From Tupaia tana (taxonomy: Eukaryota > Chordata > Mammalia > Scandentia > Tupaiidae): 64,000 nucleotides of DNA. The notes under the pieces were generated by a model. It made no database searches. It was not told the DNA's origin and saw nothing but the letters and a program-made list of their open reading frames with translations. The DNA is taken from contig JAKSZU010000002.1 in NCBI GenBank assembly GCA_026018925.1, positions 49,155,337-49,219,336 on the forward strand, written 5' to 3'. Positions 41,739 through 51,876 of this stretch are shown piece after piece. Position 1 is the first letter of the stretch. Each line of letters opens with the position of its first letter. A program made the position numbers and the translations under genes.

Positions 41739-41947
41739 CGGGAGTTAGCAAACACTTTCTGAAAGGGGCCCGAGAGTAAATATTTTTTATTTTATATTCT
41801 CTACTTTAATTCTGCCTTTACAACATGAAAGCAGTCACAGGAAGTACTCCAAAGAATAACTGGACTTGACAGTGTTCGAATAAACCTTTATTTGAAAACT
41901 GGTAGTGAGCCAGGTCTGGTCATCGTGTCATAGTCTGTCAGCCTCTG
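41739..41947 (+). mobile_element. hAT-Charlie-like non-autonomous DNA transposon
   Basis: GGGAGTTAGCAAACACTTTC, GAAAGGGGCCCGAGAGTAAA, AACATGAAAGCAGTCACAGG, GAATAAACCTTTATTTGAAA, ending TAGTCTGTCAGCCTCTG. Inner wording and imperfect inverted ends fit the small hAT elements of placental mammals; the exact subfamily is not assigned. It sits in the L1 relic. Confidence 0.78.
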
Positions 41948-42337
41948 GTATAGACCAATGGAGTAGAAGAGAGTCTAGAAGTAGAAACACAGATTTTTAG
42001 TCAATTGACTTCCAAAGAAAGTGTCAGTGTAATTCAGTGAGGGAAGGGTAATCTGTAAATGAATGGTTTTAGAACAATTGCATGGCCATTTGCAAAAAAT
42101 ACAATCTAGACGTTTACCTTGCATTATTTAAAAAAAAAAACCATAAATGGATTATAGACCAGAATGTAAGAGATACAACCATGAAACATCTAGAAGAAAA
42201 CCCAAGATAAAACTGTTGTGTCCTTGGTTAGGCAAATACTTCTCAGATAGGACACAAACACACTAACCACAAAAGGGAAAAAGTAAGTAGACATTATCAA
42301 AATTAATCTCTATATCCAACTTGAAAAGAATTCAACA

Positions 42338-42525
42338 CGGAGCCAGCAGGTGACACGGTGGTTAAAGGCTCTGGATTTCCACATGGCAGACCACAGTTGA
42401 AGTCCCAGACCTGGCAGCTTGATTTCTTGCTTTCCCTTTCTCTCTTTCTCTATCTCTGTCTAGTCAAATTAAAAAATAATAACAACAAGTAGAATTAAGT
42501 AAATAAATAAATCTTTAAAAAAGAA
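42338..42525 (+). mobile_element. SINE-B at the L1 end
   Basis: GGAGCCAGCAGGTGACACGG head, GTTGAAGTCCCAGACCTGG, CT run, tail with AATAATAACAACAAGTAG. Flanks AAAAGAATTCAAC and AAAAAATTCGACC are a decayed TSD. Confidence 0.9.
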
Positions 42526-42863
42526 AAAATTCGACCCTGAATATACTGCAAGCTCTGACTAACAGACTGAAATCTTGCCTCTGGCTGTCCAGGTGGCCTT
42601 AGAGGCCAAGTCATTTTTCTGGATTTGCAAAAGGGAAGTTAAAGAAATACATCTAGGTGAAATCTTTATATGCACGCTCATACAAATTACGTTAAATCAA
42701 TAAAAATGTGTCTGTGCAAAATGCAGAAGCCTACCTGAGTTACCTAAAGAGAAATGGGTTAATATAAGGCTCTACGTGGTCAGGAACTGGAGTCGGAAAT
42801 CCCAGAGAGCACAAACTCTGAGAATTGAACTCTCTCAATAGCTTCTGCTTCTCTATGCAGTTA
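42526..42863. other. No recognised element
   Basis: Single-copy-like. ATCCCAGAGAGCACAAACTC, then TTGAACTCTCTCAATAGCTT may continue after the next SINE, as part of an old unclassified repeat. Confidence 0.35.
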
Positions 42864-42877
42864 TCTGACTGTTACCT

Positions 42878-43011
42878 TCTGGAGAGGGGAGAGGAGCGGG
42901 GCACACACAACACCCACCAGGTGTTTCTCAAGCCACTAGGTCTAGGACTCAAACCATGCAGTCAGCCACATGAGAGCCAGCCACTTTAACGGCCATGCCA
43001 GGGGCTGGCCC
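42878..43011 (-). mobile_element. SINE-C, reverse, 3' truncated
   Basis: TSD TCTGACTGTTACCT (42864-42877) and TCTGACTGTGACCT (43012-43025), one mismatch. Head ATGCCAGGGGCTGGCC. Confidence 0.88.
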
Positions 43012-43025
43012 TCTGACTGTGACCT

Positions 43026-43721
43026 GTCAGCAGGCTGGCTTCCTCACTCTGCTGGGTCTTTCACTGTGCCGGTTAGGCCTTTACTTGCTTGACGCAGACC
43101 CTGCATCATAGTGTCTTTTCACCCTCACATCCGCTGCTGAGGGACAATGCTTTCATTATTTCTGGTTTCACACTCCTCGGAGACATTCTGATTGACCCAA
43201 TCCTATTATCATGACAGGTCATAGGTGGCTGGTTAGCCTCTGGATTTGTTCTCTAACCTGGTCTGTTCACTTGTGGAAAGGCAGGAAGGTGGAGACAAGC
43301 ACCTGAAATGAAAAGGAAATCAGATAGAACTCATCCTCTTATCAGGGGCCCCCTCCCAGCACAGCTAACCCGCTCATGTGATAGGGAACAAAAGGATCAC
43401 TTGGCATAAAAGGGATGATTATCCTGGCAGAGTCCATCAAGCTTTTCAGTTTCAGAAGTACAGACAATTGAGAGATCTGCTCAGCCCAGAACTGCCATTA
43501 TGTGTCCTAGTCAGGGGAAAGTATTTGGAGGTGCTGATGCCGGGCTTCACGTGGGAACAAGTTAGTGCCCTGTGCTGGGCTGGTTGGCATGTGACAGCGC
43601 AGTCCTTTCTCGTTTAAGAGTCACTACCCCCAGAGCACTTCCACACACCAGAGTTACTGAGCCTAAAATATTTCCCCTTGACCGTAAGTCTCTTGGATGA
43701 AAAGATGCTATACACTTTGTA
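43026..43721. other. No recognised element
   Basis: About 700 nt without repeat I can name. The forward open frame 43378-43617 has no known domain. Confidence 0.35.
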
Positions 43722-43724
43722 TCT

Positions 43725-43882
43725 TTTTTTTTTTTTAAGAAGTAGTTTATTTATTTATTTATTTTAATATACCAGAGAGAGAAAGGGAAAGTGAAAAAGC
43801 AAGCCACCAGGTCTGGGATTCGAACTGCAGTCGTCTGTGTGGCAGTCCAGCGCCCTTAACCACTCTGCTACCTGCTGGCCCC
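43725..43882 (-). mobile_element. SINE-B, reverse, first step of a staircase
   Basis: Flanked by CTTTGTATCTTTT and CTTCTTATCTTTT. Body ATATACCAGAGAGAGAAAGG to GCTACCTGCTGGCCCC. B box ATTCGAACTGC. Confidence 0.9.
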
Positions 43883-43897
43883 TATACTTCTTATCTT

Positions 43898-43960
43898 TTT
43901 TTTAAAAAAAAGGAACTATTTTATTTAACTTTCTTTCTTTTAATTTGACCAGAGAGGGAC

Positions 43961-43997
<37 letters not shown>

Positions 43998-44086
43998 CAA
44001 GAAAGCAAGTCACCAGGTCTGGGACTTGAACCGTAGTCAGCCATGTCGGAGTTCAGCGCCCTTAACCACCATGTCACCTGTTGGCC
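43898..44086 (-). mobile_element. SINE-B, reverse, second step
   Basis: AAGGAACTATTTTATTTAAC tail, (GA)n at 43966-43993, head ATGTCACCTGTTGGCCCC. Flanks ACTTCTTATCTTTT and CACTTCATATCTTTT. Confidence 0.9.
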
Positions 44087-44101
44087 CCCACTTCATATCT
44101 T

Positions 44102-44367
44102 TTTTTTTTTGGGGGGGGGGAGGTTTTCGCTATAGGGCGCGTGCGCTCGCCAGACAGACAGAGAGAGACAGAGAGACAGAAAGCAAGAAATCACCCCCCG
44201 AGGGGGATGGCCACACTGCAATCTCTTCTCCATTCTCCTCCTGGGATCTTGGGCACACACACACATGTGCCCGGCTTGAGTTTTTAAGCCACCGGGTCTG
44301 GGACGCGAATCGCAGTCGACTACGTGGGAGTCCAGTGACATAGCCATTACGCTAACTGCTGGTCTAT
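44102..44367 (-). mobile_element. SINE-A, reverse, third step
   Basis: Perfect 15-nt TSD CCCACTTCATATCTT at 44087-44101 and 44368-44382. The left copy overlaps the last base of the preceding SINE-B head. Confidence 0.94.
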
Positions 44368-44382
44368 CCCACTTCATATCTT

Positions 44383-44877
44383 AAGCTGAATTCCCCAAAT
44401 CCTCAGACAAAAAAACAGAGTGGAAATTACTTTTTTGACAGAAAGCATCAATAACGAGTGGGAAAGTCAGTCAGGAGACTGAAGGAAACGAAGGAAGTTG
44501 TTGAACCTCCCACTGTGGACAATTGGAGGCTTAGTCCCACCCTGAGCGACAGTGAAGAATGTCCCTCAGAGTTATCGCATCCACTGCTGGCTGAAGGATG
44601 CTCCTGGGACCGGGAGCTCCCAGCACTTCCCATCTACCCCCGAGGCAGGCAGAGGGAAAGGCCCCAGAAGAGTGGCAGTCCTTGCTGCTGAGCACCATTG
44701 CACAGGTGTCAAGAGGATCTGAGTGGGGCACGAGAGCATCTACTAAACCTTGTCACAGGTGGGGATCTGAGTTTCTTGTTCAAAGAGTAAAGCAGTATTA
44801 GTGACACAACACACACTTATTAGAAGATATCTTGATCTGTTTACATTAAACATTAAAACATGAACACTTCTTTAATT
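44383..44877. other. Single-copy-like DNA
   Basis: About 500 nt, GC-richer in the middle. Overlapping short frames on both strands; none is recognisable. Confidence 0.4.
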
Positions 44878-45111
44878 CATTTTCTTTTTAAAAATGTGCT
44901 ATAAGGTGCACGTGCTTGCTGGAGATAGACAGAGGGAAATGAGAAATCATCTTCCAAGAAGGATGACCACACTGCAGTCTCTTTTCTTGGGATTTCGGGC
45001 ACACATATGCATAGGGCTAGTATGTTTTCCAGGCCACCAGGTCTGGGGTTCAAACCATGCAGATGGCCATGTAGATCCAGCTGTCTTAACCACCATACCA
45101 TGGGCTGTCCC
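44878..45111 (-). mobile_element. SINE-A/C, reverse
   Basis: AATGTGCTATAAGGTGCACG to CATACCATGGGCTGTCCC. Old, with the CT stretch shortened. Confidence 0.85.
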
Positions 45112-45582
45112 AATTTGATTATTTCCTACTGTACAGTCCTAGAATCAAAATTCCGAGTACAAGAATGCACATACTTGTAAGCTTTTGGTAATTTTACGAA
45201 ATTGCTCCAAAGCGCTACCAGTCTGCTAATAATCACACTAATGTATAACTTGTGTGGGGCCAGAGCAGGATGGAACACTTCCGCATCGTGGAGGTCAGGA
45301 ACATGGGAGGGAGCCGCTCCTGTGAGGCTGGGGAGTCGGCCGGAGCCTCTTTGCTAGCAGGCTGGGCAGGAGGCACTCTGAGCCTGGGGAGAGCCTAGTG
45401 CCTTCCAAGATGCTTCCATTCTCCTTCCACTTAGAAACTAGTAAGATATTGAGTTGTCAGAGAAGTAATATGTTTTTTTCTACTCAAAAATATTTGATGA
45501 CTTTTCCAACAACCTGATAGGATCTGATGGTTCTTCCTCAGACCTGCTTCCTCCTCTTTTCTTTTTTACCCTCTTCCTTTAG
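45112..45582. other. No recognised element
   Basis: About 470 nt, single-copy-like. GTGGGGCCAGAGCAGG at 45254 is a chance or ruined SINE start. Confidence 0.4.
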
Positions 45583-45596
45583 GAATTAAAAAATGA

Positions 45597-45873
45597 GGGG
45601 CCAGCAGTTAGCATAATGGCTATGTCGCTGGACTCCCACGTAGTCGACCCGCAGTTCAAGTCCCGAACCCGGTGGCTTAAAACTCACGCCGGGCGTGTAT
45701 GCGTGCATGCCCAAGATCCCGAGAGGAGAATGGAGGAGAAGGGATTGCAGTGTGGCCATCCCCCCTGCAGGGTGACTTCTCGCTTTTTGCCTCTCTGTCT
45801 CTCTCTGTCTTTCTAGTGAGCGCACGCGCCCTATAGCAAAAACCTCTCCAAAAAAAGAAAGAAAGAACAAAAA
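45597..45873 (+). mobile_element. SINE-A, near-consensus
   Basis: TSD GAATTAAAAAATGA (45583-45596) and GAATTAAAAATGA (45874-45886). B box AGTTCAAGTCC. Confidence 0.93.
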
Positions 45874-46044
45874 GAATTAAAAATGATAAGGCAGAGAACA
45901 ATTACCACTCTTTTCCTCTTCCTGTGATGCTAATTTCGTAAAGGAGTATTTGGAGTTGGGGGCAGGAATTGAAGATCCTGTACTATCATCGAGGCATGTA
46001 CTAAATTCCTAAAATTATACTTCAATATTTGCATAACATTATTA

Positions 46045-46470
46045 TGATGGTTACTTTCACCTGCCATATTGCTTATCCTCAGGTGCCCAGATATTTGATT
46101 ACGCATTACTCTGGGTGTGTCCGTGAGGATGTTTTTGGATGGGATTTGCACTTGAATCAGTAGGTAGAATAAAGCGAAATTTCCTTGCAGTGTGGGTAGG
46201 CCTCATCCAAACTGTTGAAGGCCCAAACAAAAGGAAAAGCAGAGAGAGCCTGATGGTCTTTGAGCCAGGACTTTGGTCTTCTTCTGCCTTCAGACTTGGA
46301 CTCAAACTGGAAATGAAACCATCGGCTTTCTTGGTTCTCAGCCCTCAGATGGACTGGAACTATTCTGTCTGCTCTGCCAGGTCCCCAGCTTGCAACTGCA
46401 GACCTTTGAGTCTTCTCAGCTTCTATAACCACTTGGGCCGATTCCTTACTTCTTTACAGTAAACCTCTTT
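46045..46470 (+). mobile_element. Old LTR-like element, ERVL/MaLR type
   Basis: GATGGTTACTTTCACCTGCC, AGGTGCCCAGATATTTGATT, TCTGGGTGTGTCCGTGAGGA, CTTGAATCAGTAGGTAGAAT, CTCATCCAAACTGTTGAAGG, then AGTCTTCTCAGCTTCTATAA and CAGTAAACCTCTTTATAG. This is a commonly shared mammalian LTR-like repeat, non-coding; exact name not recalled. Confidence 0.72.
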
Positions 46471-46479
46471 ATAGAAGAA

Positions 46480-46884
46480 GGGTCTTCAAAAATCCATGGA
46501 AAATTCATATCATAAAAAAAGTAGGGGGCCACCAGGTGGCACAGTGGTTACATTGCTGGACTCCCACATGGTTGACCACAGTTCAAGTCTCAGACCCAGC
46601 AGCTTGAAACTCATGCTGGGAACGTGTGCGTGAGTGCTCAAGGTCCCAGGAGGAGAATGGAGGAGAAGGGATTGCGGCATGGCCATCCCTCCTGGAGGGT
46701 GATTTCTCACTTTCCCTCTCAATGTCTCTATCTCTCTCTCCAGCAAGCACATGTGTCCTAAGGTAAAAACCTCTTTAATAAATAAATAAATAAAATTAAA
46801 AAGTAGGTATGGATTTTATTTTTTTTGCACTAAATAAACTCACACTTTAATTCCACTTTCCCACAAAACTTTGAATTCCCCTCA
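46480..46884 (+). mobile_element. Mariner-like MITE, split by SINE-A
   Basis: GGTCTTCAAAAATCCATGGA, AAATTCATATCATAAAAAAA, then after the SINE GGTATGGATTTTATTTTTTT, CACTAAATAAACTCACACTT and CACAAAACTTTGAATTCCCC. The ends are imperfect inverted repeats (TTCAAAAATCCATGG and CACAAAACTTTGAA). Without the SINE it is about 125 nt. Confidence 0.65.
46525..46797 (+). mobile_element. SINE-A nested in the MITE
   Basis: TSD AAAAAGTAG at 46516-46524 and 46798-46806. Head GGGGCCACCAGGTGGCACAG; the end is followed by a SINE-B-like AATAAATAAATAAATAAAAT tail. Confidence 0.92.
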
Positions 46885-47097
46885 AATACACATCCATACC
46901 TATATATATGATATATGCATATCAGAGATATCTCCTATTGTGTTTCTCTGCAAAATCCTCAGATGTACAAAATGTACAAAAATCAAATCAGCTCAAACAA
47001 GATAAGTGAAAGCATGTTTCATTCTAAGCCTCTTAATTCTCCATATTGAAAATGTCTCATTTTTTGCAAGATGGTGAACAAGAAGCTGGAGGTATCT

Positions 47098-47590
47098 GGG
47101 ACCAGCAAATGGCATAATGGTTACACCGCTGGACTCCCACATAGTCAACTGAGGTTTGAGTCCTGCACCTGGCCGCTTAAAACTCATGAGGGGGATGAAG
47201 GGCATAGAAGGTGGCCAGGTGGTTAAGACGCTGGACACTCCCACATGGCTGACCACAGTTCGAGTGCCGGACCTGGTGGCTTGCTTTCTCACTTTCCCTT
47301 TCTCTCTCTGTGTGTGTCTCTCTCTGGTCAAATTAAAATAAATGAATGAATATATAAGATTAAAATAAATAAGAAGAAAAATAAACAAAACTCACACTGA
47401 TGTGTGTGCGTGCACGCCCAAAATCCCAAGAGGAGAATGAAGGAGAAGGATTGCAGCATGGCCATCTCCCTTGAGGGTTGATGTCTCGCTTTCTGTCTCT
47501 GTCTCTCTCTGTTTCTCCAGTAAGCACACGAGTCCTCTAGCAAAAATCCCTCTTAAAAAAAAAAAAAAAGAAAGAAAGAAAGAAAGGAAA
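47098..47590 (+). mobile_element. SINE-A host, split by SINE-B
   Basis: TSD AGAAGCTGGAGGTATCT (47081-47097) and AGAAACTGGAAGTATCT (47591-47607). The left part ends CCGCTTAAAACTCA and the right part restarts AAAACTCACACTGATGTGTG. Confidence 0.92.
47187..47386 (+). mobile_element. SINE-B nested in SINE-A
   Basis: TSD AAAACTCA at 47179-47186 and 47387-47394, made of SINE-A body sequence. Head GGTGGCCAGGTGGTTAAGAC is preceded by about 22 extra nt. Shows that SINE-B was still active after some SINE-A copies. Confidence 0.9.
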
Positions 47591-47607
47591 AGAAACTGGA
47601 AGTATCT

Positions 47608-48672
47608 GAATGAGCTATACATTTGTCCCCATCTCTCTCTGTCACAAATGTATGCCATTGACACCCACCACATAAAATCCTCATAACAGTTAATCCTCTT
47701 CAGCCCAAAGAGAATTTCATGAGCCATATGCAAACTACAGCCCCATTTTCTTTTTCTTTCCCCCGTTTAATTACTCACTTCATTTAGTTTTATTTTTCTC
47801 TTTCTCATTGGGCAAGGACAACTTTGTATTTGAGTAAATTAGACTAACGTCTAATAAAAAAGGAAAAACATTTCTCTTCAGCATTTACTACTATGATGAA
47901 AATTCCCTAATGTGCCCTGAACCACTAATATTTACTTCTTATTACAAACAAGATCTTTGTTCTCATTAAGCTCCTATGATGATCCTTCTCTCCTGCCTAA
48001 ATGATTCCTATTAGGTAGGTTTTCTGTTCAAGCCATTGCCACGAGAAGCTCCTGTCAGAATCCAAAGGAAGCAGTTAACCTTGGGAACGTGCTTGCGTAG
48101 TTAGAGTAGCTGTTGTGTCTCCAAAGAATTGCAATGCAGCGCACCGACGTGGCGGGCTGGGTGTTTCCACACGCTTTTTCTCAGGATGGCCTTCCTCTTC
48201 ATTCTGGACTCCATCACGACTACATTGCAGTCTATGCACTGTTCTTCCTATCTGACAATGTCTCCTGGGAATTTTCCTAATGGATCACTTTTCCTAATGG
48301 GAACTGTTAATGGTTTTTCTTTCCAGCATTAAGTTTCGATAACCAAATGGAATCAATGTTAATGAGACTGTAAAAATATTTCTGTTCAAAAGCGTCATAA
48401 ACCACGTCACCTGGCATATCAAGCCTGGCTCTGCCCCTGCGAAGGGACAGGAAAGATTCCATTTCCTCATCTCGCAAGAATTAAATACAAACTCAGAGAC
48501 CATGGGTGGCCATTTAAACCAGTTCATCATTTTCTTTCTCTTCCTTTTCTTTTAAAATAAAATCTGTTCACATTTACTTCAGACATAGTTTTGTTCTATT
48601 ATAAAGTCTTCCTTTTTATATATTTATGTATTATATACTGTACTTTGGAAATAGAAATGTGTGTATGTAAAG
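47608..48672. other. Single-copy-like, AT-rich DNA (1.1 kb)
   Basis: The longest stretch in the window with no SINE or other repeat that I recognise. No exon is evident. The area is even in composition and could hold conserved non-coding sequence. Confidence 0.45.
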
Positions 48673-48687
48673 AAAGAATCAGCTGAG

Positions 48688-48791
48688 GGGACCAGCAGGT
48701 GGCACGGTGGTTAAAGCACTGGACACTCCCATATGGCTGTCTGCAGTTCGTGTCCCGGATCTGGTGGCTTTCTCACTTTCTCACTTCCCCC

Positions 48792-48828
<37 letters not shown>

Positions 48829-48872
48829 TGTCAAATTAAAAATAAGTGAATGAATAAATAAAATCTTAAAAA
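48688..48872 (+). mobile_element. SINE-B with (TG)n
   Basis: Perfect 15-nt TSD AAAGAATCAGCTGAG at 48673-48687 and 48873-48887. About 16 TG units (48797-48829) replace the CT run. Confidence 0.95.
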
Positions 48873-48887
48873 AAAGAATCAGCTGAG

Positions 48888-49205
48888 ACTAAGCCTTGGC
48901 TCTCATCAGACTTATGTGGGTTAGTGGGTTTTGTGCCCTCCTAGGGGCATAAAGCCATAAATCCTGTCAAACTGGTTTTCTGGCAAAGTCTAGACAATTA
49001 ATGACATTTAAGGTCTTGTAGTTTACACAGGCACTTTAAGGACCTTCACTAGGGTTTGAAATGTAAAATTAGGTTTCTCTAATGTGACGGTTGCTTTCAA
49101 GAGCCACTCGTTTCCCACTGTTTATGTTGCCATTAGTCCCTAAAAATGATCCAAACGTAGTTCACGATAGTTAACAAAACCTGTTAGCCATCGTGTATAT
49201 CTTTT
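48888..49205. other. Single-copy-like DNA
   Basis: No repeat or gene recognised in 320 nt. Confidence 0.4.
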
Positions 49206-49221
49206 GCAACTCTTTTTATTT

Positions 49222-49464
49222 TTCTCTTTCCTAATTTGCCAGAGGGCAAGTTAACTTCCTGGAGAGAGAAAGAGAGGTAAAGCAGAAAGCACCCCCCTGG
49301 AGAATGGTCCCATTGCAATCCCTTCTCCTCCACTACTTCCTCCTTTGGGGATTTTGGACACATATGACATGTGCCCAGAGGGTCTTAGAAACCAACAGGT
49401 CCGGAAGTCACACTCCATGGTCATCCATGTGGATTCCAGCACCACCAAGACAAGGCCTGGCTCC
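49222..49464 (-). mobile_element. SINE-A/C, old reverse copy
   Basis: CTAATTTGCCAGAGGGCAAG to CAAGACAAGGCCTGGCTCC. Flanks CAACTCTTTTT on both sides (49207 and 49466). Confidence 0.82.
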
Positions 49465-49477
49465 AACTCTTTTTCCG

Positions 49478-49722
49478 TTTTTTGGGTTTTTTACATTTTT
49501 GCCTCAGGGCATGAATGCACTTGCAGGAACAAGGCAGAGAAAGGAAAAGTGAGAAATCACCCCCTAGAGGGGACGGCCACACCACAATTCCCTCTCCATT
49601 CTTCTCTTGGGATTTTAGGCATGCACACACATGTGCCCAGTGTGATTTTCAAGCTACCAGGTCTGACTCAAACAGTGGTCGACCATGTGGGAACCCAGCA
49701 TCTTTAGCAGGTGGTACTAAAC
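49478..49722 (-). mobile_element. SINE-A/C, old reverse copy
   Basis: TTTTTGCCTCAGGGCATGAA to CCCAGCATCTTTAGCAGGTGG. Inserted at or near the TSD of the previous copy. Confidence 0.82.
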
Positions 49723-49737
49723 ATTGGTGCAGAGTCT

Positions 49738-49815
49738 TGCCATTTTGTCTCATCTGATCCCCACACAAATCCCACGAAGTGGGTAAGGTAGTTGCTGTTA
49801 CCATCCTGTATTAGA
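49738..49815 (-). mobile_element. Possible MIR relic, reverse
   Basis: CTCATCTGATCCCCACACAA, ATCCCACGAAGTGGGTAAGG, TGCTGTTACCATCC: the typical reversed MIR end. Confidence 0.55.
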
Positions 49816-50215
49816 TAGGGCCAAGGCTAAGCTACTACGCTAAAGAGACTAACACTATACTGGCTTGAGGAGCAGAGAAACTTTCACTCACACGACACAG
49901 CCAAGGTACAGGTTGGAGGTACAGTTCTGTTCCATACAGTTACTCAGGACTCCGGTTCCTTCTGTTGTGGAGCTCTGCCATTCTCTCCAGCTTTTTTATG
50001 GTCAAAACTGGGTGGCCACAGATCCACCCCTGGCAGAAAGAGGTGCCTATTATTTAATAATAAGTATGCCTATTATTTGAACACCATGGGCCAAAACAGA
50101 CACACATCCCTTTCACACATATCCCATTGCCAAAGCATAGTCGTGTGGCCACCTCTGACTTTCAGGAGGGTGGAAAATATCAGATGTGTCCACAAAGAAG
50201 GAGAGAATGGATTTT
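49816..50215. other. No recognised element
   Basis: About 400 nt. ATTAGATAGGGCCAAGGCTA, then CTCCAGCTTTTTTATGGTCA could be old repeat flank; not assigned. Confidence 0.35.
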
Positions 50216-50224
50216 AGTGGATGA

Positions 50225-50330
50225 CTAACAATTCCACCATGCCTTTCCCATTTTATAGATGAGGATATAGAAACTCAGAGGAAGCTCATAATGTCTCTTA
50301 AGTTACTAAGTAGTTTCACTTGCAAAATGT
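50225..50330 (-). mobile_element. MIR-like relic, reverse
   Basis: CCCATTTTATAGATGAGGAT, AGAAACTCAGAGGAAGCTCA, GTCTCTTAAGTTACTAAGTA: standard reversed MIR core. Confidence 0.65.
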
Positions 50331-50377
50331 TTTATAATTTCAAATGACATTTCTGTTATTAAAAGAAGCATGTTAAT

Positions 50378-50675
50378 GTATTAGTCAGTGTCCTCAGAGA
50401 AACAGAGTCGGTAGGATGTGTGCATACAGAGAGATTTCTAAGGGATCAGCTCGTGGGGTTACAGAGGCTGACATTTCTAAACTGTGCAGCTTGGGCTAGC
50501 AAGCTAGAGACCCAGAAAAGAGCTGAGGTTGTACTTCCAGTCCAAATGCTGTCTGCTGGCAGAAGTCCTTCTTCCTCAGATGTCGGTCTTCGTCTACTAA
50601 GGTTTTCAATTGATTGGATGAGACTCACCCACATTTTGGAGGGTAATATGCTTTACTCAAAAATCCACCAACTTA
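50378..50675 (-). mobile_element. Old LTR-like element, ERVL/MaLR type, reverse
   Basis: Reversed order of the family at 46045: GTATTAGTCAGTGTCCTCAG, CAGAGTCGGTAGGATGTGTG, TGGCAGAAGTCCTTCTTCCT, TTCAATTGATTGGATGAGAC, CACCCACATTTTGGAGGGTA. Confidence 0.75.
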
Positions 50676-50890
50676 GGGGCCAGCGGGTAGCATGGTGGTT
50701 AAGGCTCTGATCTCTCACATGGCCAACCATGGTTTGAGTCCTGGACCCAGCAGCCTGAAAATCATGCCAAGCATGTGTGCATGTGTGCCTAAAATTCAAG
50801 GCAGAGAAGGGAGGAAAAGGGCTTGCAGCGTGACGATTTCTCCTGAAAGGTGATTTCTCGCTTTCCTTCTCTGTTTCATCTGCTTGGTGA
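50676..50890 (+). mobile_element. SINE-A, 3' truncated
   Basis: GGGGCCAGCGGGTAGCATGG head, GTTTGAGTCCTGGACCCAG, ATGCCAAGCATGTGTGCATG, stopping in the CT stretch without the CCCTATAGC end. Confidence 0.85.
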
Positions 50891-50986
50891 TGCAGTCACC
50901 AATGATTGTTAGCCAGAAAATCATTAGTTTTAACACTCTGTCCATTGCTTCCTAAGTGGATTAAAAGTGAGTAATAATTTTAAAAC

Positions 50987-51262
50987 CAGGGCCAGCAGGT
51001 AGCATAGTGGTTAAGACACTAGACTACTCATGGCTGACTATGGTTCGAGTCCCCAGACTTGGTGACGAAACTCACACCAGGCATGTGTGCATGTGTGCCC
51101 AAAATCCAACGAAAACGGAAGAGAAAGGATTACAGTGTGGCCATCCCCCGAAAAGGTGATTTCTCATTTTCCTTCTCTCTGTCCCTCTCTGTCTCTCTCT
51201 GGTGAGGACATGAACCCTATGACAAAAACCTTTAAAAAAAAAAAAAGAAAGAAAGAAAAGAA
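50987..51262 (+). mobile_element. SINE-A
   Basis: GGGCCAGCAGGTAGCATAGT head, GGTTCGAGTCCCCAGACTTG, GAACCCTATGACAAAAACCT end, A then GAAA tail. A (CA)n run follows at 51290-51306. Confidence 0.9.
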
Positions 51263-51420
51263 ATTCAACAATTTAACTGTTAAGAATCACACACACACAC
51301 ACACACAAACAGCCCACCGTCATAACATGCAAAATAACGTTTAAGCAAATATCTGGGCATCATGACTGAATCAAGTCAATATATAAAATTAATAATAATT
51401 GTTAAAATGAACAATTTTAG

Positions 51421-51612
51421 GGGGCCAGCAGGTGACATGGTGGTTAAGGGCACTGAACTCCCACATGCCCAACCAAGGTTCAAGTCCTGGACCTTGGGGC
51501 TTGCTTTCTTGCTTTCTCTCTCTCTCGTTCTATCCCTCTCTGGTCAGATTAAAAATAAATAAATGAATAAATAAATAAACAAAGTTAAATAAAATAATTA
51601 TTTTTTTTTAAA
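51421..51612 (+). mobile_element. SINE-B
   Basis: GGGGCCAGCAGGTGACATGG head, GGTTCAAGTCCTGGACCTTG, GGTCAGATTAAAAATAAATA and the tail AAAATAATTATTTTTTTTTA. Confidence 0.92.
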
Positions 51613-51625
51613 ATGTACACTTCTA

Positions 51626-51866
51626 AGGACCAGCAGATGGCATAATGGTTATGTCATTGGACTCTCATGATTCAATCCTGGACCCGGTGGCTTAAAATTC
51701 ACACCGAATGCATGTGCGTGCGTGCCCAAAATCCCAAGAGGAGAATGGAGGAGAAAAGATTGTGGCATGGACATCCTCCCAGGGGGTGATTTCTCCTTTC
51801 TGTCTCTTTGTCTCTCTCTGGCAAGCACACACGCTCTATAGCATAAATCTACTTTAAAAAAAATGT
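51626..51866 (+). mobile_element. SINE-A
   Basis: AAGGACCAGCAGATGGCATA head, B-box area shortened (CTCATGATTCAATCCTGG), CGCTCTATAGCATAAATC end. Confidence 0.9.
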
Positions 51867-51876
51867 TAACAATTCC

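Larger units (their letters stand above)
40800..42337 (+). mobile_element. L1M-type ORF2 relic with SINE and hAT insertions
   Basis: Reads like the late reverse-transcriptase and C-terminal region of L1 ORF2 at DNA level: GTCCATGTTCACAGACTGGA, CTAGAATAGCCAAATAACTC, CACTACCTGATTTCAAGACT, TAGACCAATGGAGTAGAAGA, TGGATTATAGACCAGAATGT, CATCTAGAAGAAAACCCAAG. The frame is destroyed. Inserted elements lie at 41102-41620 and 41739-41947. Confidence 0.88.

Noticed and set aside
40800..42337. L1 ORF2 as an active LINE
   Set aside because: The reading frame is broken many times and interrupted by SINEs and a hAT element. It is an old fragment without 5' or 3' end.
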